Origin: an uncultured Collinsella sp.
Lineage (GTDB): Bacteria; Actinomycetota; Coriobacteriia; Coriobacteriales; Coriobacteriaceae
DNA: 64,000 nt
Assembly: GCA_958433005.1 (NCBI GenBank)
Contig: CAUAWV010000007.1
Span: 1 to 64,000 of the forward strand
Direction of reading: 5' to 3'
Shown here: piece after piece, positions 16,462-28,500 of the stretch
How the letters are laid out: each line of letters opens with the position of its first letter
How positions within the stretch are numbered: position 1 is the stretch's first letter
Position numbers and translations under genes: made by a program
The notes under the pieces: model-generated
The model's database searches: none
What the model saw: only the letters and a program-made list of their open reading frames with translations
Told to the model about the DNA's origin: nothing

Positions 16462-16546
16462 ACCTTCCCGCATTGTCGCTTATACAGGGTAATGTGAAAT
16501 GATGGCCCACTCTGGGACTCTGTATCTTTGCGAATTGCGGGAAGGT
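16462..16546. repeat. Inverted repeat covering the ribosome-binding site of the giant surface protein gene
   Basis: ACCTTCCCGCA (16462-16472) and TGCGGGAAGGT (16536-16546) pair perfectly over 11 bases. The second arm contains GGGAAGG, the Shine-Dalgarno of the ATG at 16551. If the transcript starts upstream of 16462, the hairpin would hide the ribosome-binding site. A TATACA box at 16481 could also start transcription inside the loop, which would leave the site free. Confidence 0.65.
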
Positions 16547-16550
16547 TCCT

Positions 16551-19500
16551 ATGAACAGGATCACTGCTGCCCTCTATAGGTTTTTGGTTGTCTATCTTTC
16601 GGTCGCGATGGTCGTGACCTCGATACCGCTTGCGCCCCGCGCGGCTTATGCCGATGACGCCGGGGCGGTCGCCGTCGAGAGCGAGGCCCAAGAGACCGAC
16701 TCGAGTTCTGACGCTGATGTCCATGCGGTCGATAACGCGTCATCTTCGGGCGAGGGCAGCTCATCCACAGCTTCCGACCAAACGAATAACGCTCAGGACG
16801 AATCGTCCAGCTCGGATACCAGCACTTCCACGTCGAGCTTGGCCCAAGACCTTTCGATCTCCGCGACCGATTCTGATGCAGCAAAGAGCTTGGTTGCCAC
16901 GGCGGAACCCTCGTCCGATGACAGCGAAGTCGATCCCCTCCTGTATGAGGACCCAACGGTCTACGAGTATGCCAAGCTTATGCCGAACGGCTATGTGTAT
17001 CCGTGCGATGCAAGCGGAAGCGTTACGGTAGAGATCGATGGAAACGACCCGTACGGGAGCTCTGTCGACGGTAAATTGGTAACCAATCTGATCGTTGATT
17101 ACGGAGTGGATGGGGTCCCCGGATATATTTGTGAGTATTCCTCCAATTTGCGTTCGGTGCGTTTTGAGAACAGCTCTATTTCTTCAATTGGACTACACGC
17201 CTTTTCTGGGTGCTCCAATCTCGCCGATATCAGCTTTTCCGGTATGACCATTGGGGGCATCGGAACAGAGGCGTTTTCTGGGTGCGGATCGCTTACGAGC
17301 CTGAACATTAATGACGTTGCTACCATCGGCTCTATGGGCGATGCCGCGTTTGCCTGGAGCGGGCTGCGGTCTACGGGTCTCGACAAGGTCGTTGGTCTCA
17401 GTTCGATTCCTGAGAACGCTTATAATGCCTGCAGCGCTCTGACCGATACCGGTCTGGGCGGGAACACATCCATCACGTCAATCGGCGTTAATGCGTTCAA
17501 AAACTGCTCCCGCCTTGCGACGACCGGACTTGAGAGCAATACGACGATCAAGACGCTCCGCGAAGGTTGCTTCTCCGGGACCAATATGAGCGGCGGGCTG
17601 ACGCTGCCCCTTTATTCCAAAATCGAGGAACTGCCGAGCCGTGCGTTCTATGGCTCTAAGCTCGAAACCGTGTACCTTGGGTGCGACCATGTGGTGCTCA
17701 TTAATTCCACCACGTTTCCCAAGCAATACATGACTGTCATGGTCCCTGCCAAGATGGTTTCGCAATACGAAAGCGGCCACCCTAAAGAGGTTTGGGAGAG
17801 CTGTAATGGTAGCCTGCCCGTCCCCGTAGGCAAGATGCTCCAAAAGATTGAGATCTCGCGTGATCCCGACAAGATGGCCTATCAGCCGGGGGAAAAGATC
17901 TCGCTCGAGGGCATGAGTGTCACATTTCAATATCCTCATTCGACGATGGATAGCGACTACGAAGCGCTCATAAAGGAAGAACTCGGCGAATACCTTACGG
18001 CGACCCCCTGCGATGGTGATGTCTTCGACGAGTCGATGGACGGAGAACCTATACAGCTCGTGTACGACGATGGCTACACGCGCCTTGTCGCGTACAGCAA
18101 GGGCAACCTGCAGCAGGCAGCCTACGAGTATGCCAAGCTCATGCCCAACTACTATCTGTATCCGTGCGACGCAAACGGAAATCTTACGGTAGAAATCGAT
18201 GAAAACAACCCGCGCGAGAACTCTGTCGATGGTCGAATGGTAACGAATTTGATTGTCGATTACGGGGTTGATGAAGTCGACGCACAGCTCTGCGCCGACT
18301 CTACCAATCTGCGCTCAGTGCGCTTCGAGAACAGTTCCATTTCCAAAATCGGATTGCACGCCTTCTATAACTGCCCGAATCTCACCGATATCAGCCTTTC
18401 CGGTATGACCATCGGCACCATCGGAAAAGAGGCGTTCTATGGCTGCAAGTCGCTTACGAGCCTGAACATCAGCGAGACTACTACCATTGTCTCGATGGGC
18501 TATGCCGCGTTTGCCGACAGTGGGCTGGTGTCCACGGGGCTCGACAAGGTTGTCGGCCTCACATCGATTCCCGACAGAGCCTACGAAGGCTGCAAGGCTC
18601 TGACCGATACCGGCCTGGACAAGAATACCTCCATTACATCGATTGGCGTTTGCGCGTTCAGGTTCTGCTCGAACCTTGCTACCACAGGGCTCGAGAGCAA
18701 CACAACGGTCCAAACGCTTGGCCACACCTGCTTCTACGGCACCGACTTGAGCGGCGGGCTGACGCTGCCATATAACTCCAAGATCGAGGAGTTGCCGGAA
18801 AAGGCGTTTGGCAGCACCAATCTCGAGACCGTGTTCTTTGGGTGCAACCATGCGGTGCTCATTAACACCGACACGTTCCCCAAATACAACATGACCGTCA
18901 TGGTTCCCGCCAAGATGATTCCGAAGTATGCTAACGGGCATCCCAAAGCTGTTTGGGAGAGGTGCAACGGCTGCCTGCCCGTCCCCGTGGGCAAGGTGCT
19001 CGAGGACGTTGAGATCTCATGCGACCCCAACAACATGACCTATGAGACGGGGGAGACCATTTCGCTCGAGGGCATGAGCGTTGAGCTCCATTACCCGCAT
19101 ACGGTATCGATTTGGGACTACGAGGCCCTCATACAGGAAGAGCTCGGCGAGTACCTTACGGCCACCCCCTGCGACGGCGACGTCTTCGATGAGTCGATGG
19201 ACGGACAGCCCGTAAAGCTCGTGTATGACGACGGCTATTCGCATTTTGAATCCCAGACCAAGGGCACGCTACAGCTCAAGAAGCCTGAGCCGACGTCGTT
19301 CCAGATCTCCTATGCCCAAACGATCGATAAAGGCGAACGCAAGCTGATGGACGGCGTTGAACTGTCCGATGTTTCCGGCGCGACGACGATTGATGCGGGC
19401 GACGAGGTCACGCTCGATGCCGGTGCTCTAGGAATGCTCAACGACAACATCACGTTTAAGGGCTGGTATGATACCGAGTCCGGCAAGTACATCTCCAAGG

Positions 19501-22500
19501 AAGCGGCTTGCACGTTTACGCCAGATAAGGACCTGTCCCTGGAGGCTCGCTTTAAGCTCAAGGACTATGCGGTGCATGTCAACGATGCGCAGGCGACCGA
19601 TTCGTCACAGGACTTTGCGCACCTGAGTGTTACCGCCCAAAACTGCTATCGCAATGCCGGCGAGACGGTTGAGGTTTCCGCCGTCACGGATAACGCCCTG
19701 TTCCTGGGCTGGTATCTGGGCGAGGGCGATGATGCGTACGCCGCGAGCGATCAGCTCGACTTTACCTATACGGTGGACAAGGCGGACGCGATTGTGTCCG
19801 AGGACAAGACTGACGCTAGGATCGAGATCACGCCGCGCTACTGCGCTCCCCAGGCAAGCGTTGTGCTGAGTGTGGACGGGGTCGATGAGAACGGGCAGCC
19901 GCTCGGGCAGTTCCTTTCCACCGGTCTGTACGGCATCGGGTCGCGCGTGACGGTCGTGGCGGTGCCAATGCCTGGCTATGTGTTTGACTACGCGACCGAT
20001 GCCCTCGGCAACGTTGTCTTTACCGGGGACGATGGTCCGTCCTACACGTTTGTGCTCGAGGGGGATGTGCAGTACACCGCGCATTTCCGCGAGGAGACTG
20101 ACCCCGACGAGTCACTCGCGGCGCTGAAGGCCGCGCTCATCGCCGCAATTACGGCTGCGGCCGTTCTCGCTACCATGTATGGCTTGGGCGAGATCGTCGA
20201 CCCCATCGCGGCCGACGCAGTGATCGAGATCGGTATGGCCGACAATATTGAGGATGTTGCCGCTGTGGGCACCAAGGTGCTCAAGGAGATTAAGGACATC
20301 ATCGATGACCACAAGAAGCCCAAGCCTCATGGCGACCATAAGATCGAAATAATTACCACCGCGCAGCCCGAGGTGGGCGGCGTCGTTACCGGAGGCGGTA
20401 TCCACTATGAGGGGACGGTCGCCACGCTCGAGGCTGTCGCAAATCCCGGCTATCGCTTCGTATGTTGGAAAGAGAACGGCGTCGAGGTCTCGACATCTCC
20501 TCTCAAGACGATGACGATCACGGACCTGACGCCCGAGGTTGTAAAGATGACGGCCGTTTTCGAGAAAAAAGTCGAGATTACGGCCGTTGCCGAAGCCGAT
20601 GGCATTCAGGCCGATTTTTCGACAGGCTGCACCGCAAGCCCCGTAAAGCAGAGCATTACACGTGGCGATCAGGCTATGGTCACCGCGAGCGAGGGTCCCG
20701 ACTATGCCTTTGTGGGATGGTTTGAGGACGGCGTCGAGGTTTCGCCCGAGCGTACGTATATCTTTAAGGCCGAGGTCGACCGCCATCTGGTTGCACGCTT
20801 CCGCAAGGCGGATAAGACCATCCTGGTGAATACCGATCCCTTCGATAGCGCCGAGGTGCTGTGCGATGGCGTGCCGGTCGTGGACGGTAAGGTTCGCGCG
20901 AAGGATGGGGACATTCTCACGTTTACGATGCGGCCCAAGGTACGCCCCGACAATCCGGAGAAAACGTACCGGTTTGTGGAATGGCGCGAAACCGATGCGC
21001 AGGGCATCACGATTGCCAACAAGCAGGAAGTTTGCGAATACCGCGTTAACGGGAATGCCCGGATCGAGGCCGTGATGGACGGCAGGGATGCGCATACCGT
21101 GCGTGCCGAGGCCGACCCGCTCGAGGGCGGTACCGTTACGCTGAAGCGTGGCGAGACTGCTGGCATGGTACTCGAGGTTCCCGAAGGCGAGCGTGTGACC
21201 GCGGAGGCCACCCCATCCGAGGGCTATATCTTTGACGGCTGGTATTTGAGCAACGGCGGCTCGGATGTCACCTCGACGCTGGTTTCGAGCGAGCGCTCTT
21301 ATACCTTTGAGCCCATTACCGACTGCGTGATCCAAGCGAAGTTTACGCGCGCCTGCAAGGTAGACGTGGTCGTTGAGCCGGCCGCGGCCATGGCGGGCAA
21401 ATATTTGGTGCACGGCGAGGGCTACTGCATGAAGGGCGAGCCTGCCACGCTGAGCATTGAGCTTACGGCCGAGGCGAGCAAACAATTTACCTTTAAGGGC
21501 TGGTACGACGCCAAGACGGACCTGCTTTTGGGCACCGACCCCAGCTACCTTGAGTTCTATCCCGAGGACGTGGAATGCACGGTGCGTGCGGTGTTTGAGG
21601 AAAACACGTATACCGTGACGGCGAAGGCAAAAAAGACCTTTGTGGAGCGGGGTACCGTTGAGATCGAGGGGCATCCGGGCGCATCTTCTGTTACTTGTGG
21701 CTACGGCGATACGGTGATGCTCAAGGCAAAGGCCAACGACGGCTATCGTTTTGACCATTGGAAGGATGACTCCGGTAAGGAGTACGACACCGCCGAGCTG
21801 GTCGTCAAGGTTACCAAGAGCGATACCTATACCGCGATCTTTACCGACTCAAAACCCGAGGTCATGGTCACCGCCGATTCATGGCTCGGCGGTACCGTGA
21901 CGTGCAATGGGACCGTGGTGAAGCCTACGACCGATACGTTCAAATTAGGGGAAACCCTTCATTTGACGGCCAAGGCCCATCCTGGCTTTTTGTTCCGGGG
22001 TTGGTGCGTCAATGGCCGCCTGAAGAGCCTTAAGCACGAGACCTCGTTGGTTGCGAAGGCTCGCGGTAAAACCGGGCACTGCGTTATTACCGCGGGCTTT
22101 GTGCCTATCGATACCGTCTGCGTGCCCCTCGCCGATCCTGCGGAGGGTGGCACCGTCAAGGCGAGCCGCGTTCTTGCGGACCGCGGCGCGGAGGTTGCCC
22201 TTAAGGCAACACCCAATCCCGGTTATGTCTTTACTGGTTGGTATACGGCAGACGGCACGTTTGAGTCTGCCGATGCGGAGTTCACCTGCCACCAGGAGCG
22301 CAGCCATGTGCACATCGCTCGCTTTATGGCAAAAAGCTATGAAGTCGACGCCACGACGGTAGTCGATTCCGGCACCGGTTCGCTGATCGAATCGAGTGTC
22401 GCCGGCTGGGTCGAGGGCACGGGTACCGTCGAGGCGGGGCATGCCGCCACGCTGACTGCGCATGCGCTTTCGGGCTATGCGTTTGAGTATTGGGCCGATG

Positions 22501-25500
22501 CCTCGGGCGCCGTGGTAAGCCGCGACACCACCTATCACGTGGTGCCGACGTCTGACACGGCGCTCCAGGCCGTGTTCTCGGCAAAGCAATATACGGTGGA
22601 CGTCTCGTGCGAAGAGAGCATGGGCACGGTCGAGGGCGCGGGGGCGTATGCCGCTGGACAGGTCGCAACCGTGCGTGCGGTCGCCGCCGAGGATACGGCT
22701 TTTGTGGGCTGGTTCCGTAACGGCACATGCGTGAGCTCCAAGAAAACCTATCGATTTACCGTGCGTGAGGATACGTCGCTCTATGCCCTCTTTGCGTCGG
22801 GTTCGTATGTCGTGCATACCGTTGCTTCGCCTGCCGAGGGCGGAGCCGTGAGCGGCTTTGGTGGCTATGAGTCCGGCGACCGCGCAACGCTTTGTGCGAC
22901 TGCAAACACCGGGTATTCGTTTGCGGGTTGGACGGACGACAAGGGCGACTCAGTCAGCGAGAACGCCGACTATACCGTTAAGGTCACGGGCAACGCCACC
23001 TATACGGCGACCTTTACGCCTAAGTCCTATCAGGTCGTTTTGAGTGCGAGCGACGATAACGTTGGCACCCTGAGCGGCGAGGGCTCCTATCAATTCGGTG
23101 ATACGGTCGAACTCAACGCTACGCCTATGGGAACCAAACGTTTTGTCGGCTGGTATGTCCTGGATGCCGAGGGCAACAAGTCGCTGCTGAGCTGCGACGC
23201 TCATTGTTGGGTTAAGCTCGACGAGGATATGGTCGAGGGGCTCGAGGACGATACGTTGGAGCTCCAGGCCGTGTTTGCCGATCCGTACGAGGTGACCGTT
23301 ACGGGCGAGGTCGTGGTGAAGGACAAGACTTCGAACAGGGGCTGCCGTGTTACGGGCAGCGGTAGCTTTGCCGTGGGCGATCAGGTGGAACTGACCGCTG
23401 TTGCCGGCATGGGCTATCGCTTTGTGGGCTGGAGCACCGATAAGGAGGGCACCTCGATTGTCGAGACTGCGACGACCCTCGATGTGACTGCCACGCAGGA
23501 CATAACGTACTACGCGCAGTTCGAATCCGATGGACAGGTGACCATTACCGTCACTGGCTCGTCCATCTTCCGCGGTACGGCCCTTCTGGTCGACGGCATT
23601 CCTGCCGGCAGCAGGTCCTACGACAGGGGCGACATGTTTATGGCGATCGCGATTCCGTGGAAGAAGCACCACTTCTCGCATTGGGTCGACGATGCGGGTG
23701 TCACGGTGAGCTATAGCGCGTTCTATATCGGTACCGCAAAGGAGAATAGGCAGCTTACGGCCGTGTTCTATGAGACGGGCTGCGATGTTCAGGTCGCTAC
23801 GTATCCTAAGGATGCTGGCTTTTCGATGGTAGCGCTCGGTACGGGTGGCTCCTACCACTCCGCGGCGATTATGTTTACCGTGCCGCATAAGGGTTGGAAG
23901 TTTAAATACTGGGTCGATGAGAACGGCATGCCCGTTGGCTTTACGCCGGTCATTAACCGCGTGGTGTTTGGCAACCGAACCTTTACGGCCGTTTATGAAC
24001 GGGCGACGATGTCGGTGACGGCGGTTGATCCGCGTCAGGGCGGACACGTCGAGGGCTCCTCCGAGGACGAATCTCTGGGCTATGCCGTGACCAACGAAGT
24101 CGAGAACGGTGAGTCCACGACCCTGACTGCCGTTCCCGATGCGGGGTATGTGTTCGATGGGTGGTATGCGCGCAATGACGACGGGTCGTTGGGCGATGAG
24201 CCACTGAGCACGGATGCTACCTGGACGTTTGTCCCCGAGGATAACATGACTGTCGAGGCGCGCTTTGCGGAGGCGCCTAAGTACAAGGTGACGGCCCGAG
24301 CGGTCAACGGATCGGTTGATTCGGAGTCTGCTTTGGTCGCTACGGATGGCAAGGTGACGCTTTCGGCGACGCCCGATGAGGGCTGCTACCTGACGCGCGT
24401 GACCGTTGCCGAAGAGGCAGGCGATGACGGTTCGGCCGGCAATGCCTATGACCTTGATATTTCCGACTATAAGGGTGGGGCGTACGAGGTCACACTGAGT
24501 GGCGTGAGTGCTCCGCAGCAGGTTACATTCGAATTCGCGAAGGCTGCGGCTCCGGAGGTGCTCGCTCAGCCGCAGGATGCAAGCGCTTACGAGGGCGATC
24601 CGGTTGATCTTTCGGTCGCCGCCGAGGCGGGGCGCAACGTTCGCGTCCATGCGGCCGTGTCTTCTGGATCCGCTGCAGACGTCAAGCTGAGCTACCAGTG
24701 GTATCGCGTGTCTGACGATAGCGGCAAGGCGGTGGCGCTGAAGGGCGAGGCGGGGGAGACTCTTTCGATCGCCCAGCTCGACAGCGACGGCGAAGGCGAG
24801 TACTTCTGTCGCATTACGCAGAACTACCTGGGCACGGTGACAAAGACGGATACCGAACATGCAAAGGTATCCATCGTGCCGCGAGAAGCACTTGTGTTTA
24901 ACGGGCGTGTGCTGCCGGTGGCGACCGCTCACGATGAGTACCGTGCAGAGATTGCCGGCGCTACGGGCGGCAAGGCACCGTATGCGTACAACTTGGATGA
25001 TGTTGAGGTTCCTGAGGGCATGCAGCTGACGCTGGCAGATGACGGATCGGGCGCCTTGGTGCTCTCGGGCGTGCCTGCGGCTACGGGTGTGCATAGCTTC
25101 AAGATTAGGTGCACTGATGACCTGGGCAACAAGTGCGATGCGCACTTCGCGCTGCTCGTGAAGGCGAAGGAAGCCCCGCTTACATTTGAGGGCCAGACCT
25201 TTACCTACAACGCGACGGCGCAGGCCCCGGAGCTTTCGGGCGTGCCCGAGGGTTGCGAGGACGATGTCAAACTGACCTATGTTGGCACGGGCGACACACA
25301 TTACTCGTCTGATAAGGCGCCGGTGGATGCCGGCACGTATCGTGCGGTGGTGACGCTCGACGCCAAGGGATATGTCGGTAATGCCTCCTGTGACTTCACG
25401 ATCGAGAAGGCCCCGGTCGATATTTCGATCGAGACGTCCGATGTGACATACGATGGCGCACGACACAGTGCGGCGGTTGCGGTTGCCGGCCTTGATGCGT

Positions 25501-28500
25501 CCGCCTATTCCGTTGTCTATCGAGGTATAGATGGAACGTCCTATGGTCCGACGGCGCTGGAGCCGTGCGACAGTGGCAACTACCGCGTCACGGTTAAGGT
25601 GACTGACCCCAATTATCAGGGTAAAAAGTCCGCCGAGTTCTCGATTACAAAGGCAAGCCAGGTTATTACGGGAACGACGAGCTATTCGGGTGTATACGGT
25701 GGAGACCCCATCGTGTTTAACAACGTTGCCCAGACTCCCGTGAGCTTTGAGCTGGTCGATTCCGATGACGATGCGAGCCCGGTTTCGATTAAGGGACGCT
25801 GCGCGACGGTGAAGGCCGCCGGTACGGCGCGTGTTGTCGCCCATGCCGCTGCCTCGCGTAACTATCTTGCCGCCGAGGACGTCGAGTTGTCGGTTTCCGT
25901 TGCACCTGCCCAGTTGCTGGTGAAGGTCGACGATGCCGAGCGCTTTGAGGGCCAGGAAAATCCCGAGTTTACCTCCAGCTTGGTGAGCCGTTGCGACACC
26001 TCGGACGTAAAGGTTACGTACTTCTGCTCGGCGAATAAGAAATCGCCGGCGGGTGAGTACCAGATCGACGCGGCGGTTGCCGATCCGAACTTTGATGTCG
26101 CGGTCGACCCCGGTACACTGACGGTCAAGAAGAAGCCCGAACACTACAAAGTGACGGCGAAGGCAGTCAACGGTTCGGTCGACAACGACTTGGTTTCGGT
26201 CGTTGAGGGCGGGGATGCGACCCTCTCGGCGACGCCCGACGAGGGCTGCTACCTCGAGCGCGTGACGGTCGCGCAGGCCGGCTCAGATGCGACCGTTGAC
26301 CTCGACATTTCTGATTACAAGGGCGGGGCGTACAAGGTCTCGCTGAGCGATGTCACCGCATCGCAGGAGGTCACGTTCGAGTTTGCGAAGGCGGACGCTC
26401 CGCGTGTGGTCGCGCAGCCGCAGGACGTGAGCGTCCATGAGGGCGATTCGGCTGTGCTCTCGGTTGTGGCCGACGCAGGCAAGAACGTCGCCGACCACGC
26501 GACCTCGTCCACGGGGTGCGCTGCCGAGGTTGAGCTTTCCTACCAGTGGTTCCGCATGGTGAATGGCAAGGCCGTGGCGCTCGATGGCGAGACGGGGGAG
26601 ACGCTCTCGCTCGCGGACCTCGATGACGAGCAGGCCGGCGAGTACTTCTGTCGCATCACTCAACGCTACCTTGATACTGAGAAGCAGACGGACAGTGATT
26701 GCGCCTCCGTCTCCGTCGTTGCCTGGGACACCCTTGTGTTTAACGGCGACCTGCTGCCGGCAGCGAGCGCCCACAGTACGTACATCGCTACGATTGCCGG
26801 GGCCGCGGGCGGCAAGGCTCCGTACGAGTACGCATGGGATGAGACGAAGCTCCCCGACGGGCTCAAGCTCTCCCGTACTTCGGGCGGCCTGACGCTCTCT
26901 GGTGTTCCGTCCAAGACGGGCGTTTCCGCCTTCGAAATCACGTGCACGGATGTCCGTGGCGAGGCCATGACCGCCCGCTTTGCGTTCGTTGTCCAGGCAA
27001 AGCGCGTAAAGCTAACGTTTGCGGATAGCGACTTTACGTTTAATGGCGCGTCGCAGGCGCCCGAAGTTTCCGGTGCTCCCAAGGTCTGCAAGGGTGACCT
27101 TAAGGTCTGGTACTACGGATGCGGAAGTACGCAATATTCCTCGACGGATGCCCCGACCGATGCCGGCGCATACCGCGCTGTCGTCACGCTGCGCAGCCAC
27201 GGCTACATCGGTGCCGCTGCCTGCGAGTTCGAGATCGCTCCGGCAAAGCTCAAGGTGAAGGTTGACGACGCCGAGCGCTTCGAGGGAGAGGCGAACCCAG
27301 CGTTTACCTCGAGCCTGGAGAGTGCGGTTGACACTTCGGGTGTGAAGGTCGAGTACTCCTGCGATGCCGATGAGAGCTCTCCTGCTGGCGTGTACCAGAT
27401 CGGCGCGACGGTCACCGATCCGAATTTCGATGTCGAGGTCGTGCCCGGAACGCTGACGGTGAAAAAGAAGCAGGAGCCCGTCGATCCCGACCCGGACAAC
27501 CCGGATCCCGGTCAGCCTGATCCCAACCCCGACCCGGATAATCCGGAGCCGGACAATCCAGATAACCCTGACCCGGACAACCCGGATCCCGATCAGCCTG
27601 ATCCCAACCCCGACCCGGATAATCCGGAACCCGATAATCCTGATCCGGACCCCAAGCCTGATCCCGATAACCCCGACCCTGATAACCCCGAGCCCGATAA
27701 CCCGGACAAGCCCGAGCGCTTTGAGGTGACGGCAAAGGCGGTCAACGGTTCGGTCGACAACGCTTCCGTCACCGTTGATGCGGGCGGCGACGTGACGCTC
27801 TCGGCGACGCCCGACGAGGGCTGCTACCTCGAGCGGGTGACGGTCACGGAAGCCGGCTCGGACAAGGCCATCGATCTCGATATTTCCGGCTATGAGGGCG
27901 GAGCGTACAAGGTCACGCTGAGCGGCGTCACCGCGTCGCACGAGATTACGTTCGAGTTCGCGAAAGCGGACGCTCCGAAGGTGATTGCGCAGCCACAGGA
28001 CGCGAGTGCCTACGAGGGCGATGCTGTCGTACTCTCGGTCGCGGCCGAAGCGGGGGAGAGCGTGGCCGACCATGCGGGCTCGTCCACGGGTCCTGCCGGC
28101 GATGTCGAGCTCTCCTACCAGTGGTTCCATATGGTCGACGGCAAAGCCGTGGCGCTTGAGGGCGAGACGGGGGAGACGCTCCTCATCGAGGGCCTTGATG
28201 GCGATTGCGCCGGCGAGTATTTCTGCCGTGTCACTCAGCGCTACCTTGGTACCGAGATGCAAGCGGACAGCGATCGCGCTGTCGTTTCCGTTGTGCCCCG
28301 GGATGCCCTCGTGTTCAACGGCGGTCTGCTGCCGGTTGCACGTGCGCATAGCACGTATCGCGCGACGATTTTGGGTGCCGCGGGTGGCGAAGCTCCGTAT
28401 GAGTACACGTGGGACGAAGCTAAGCTCCCCGACGGGTTTAAGCTCACCCGCACGGCGGGCGGTCTGACGCTCTCGGGCGTCCCGTCCAAGGCCGGAGTGT

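Noticed and set aside
22950..26144. 1064-codon minus-strand open frame inside the surface protein gene
   Set aside because: Arg/His-rich translation with no domain pattern, wholly opposite a coherent repeat protein; caused by high GC at third positions.
27473..27717. Possible CRISPR array because of short direct repeats
   Set aside because: The repeats are codon-periodic, degenerate, in frame and have no unique spacers; they encode an Asp-Pro linker.
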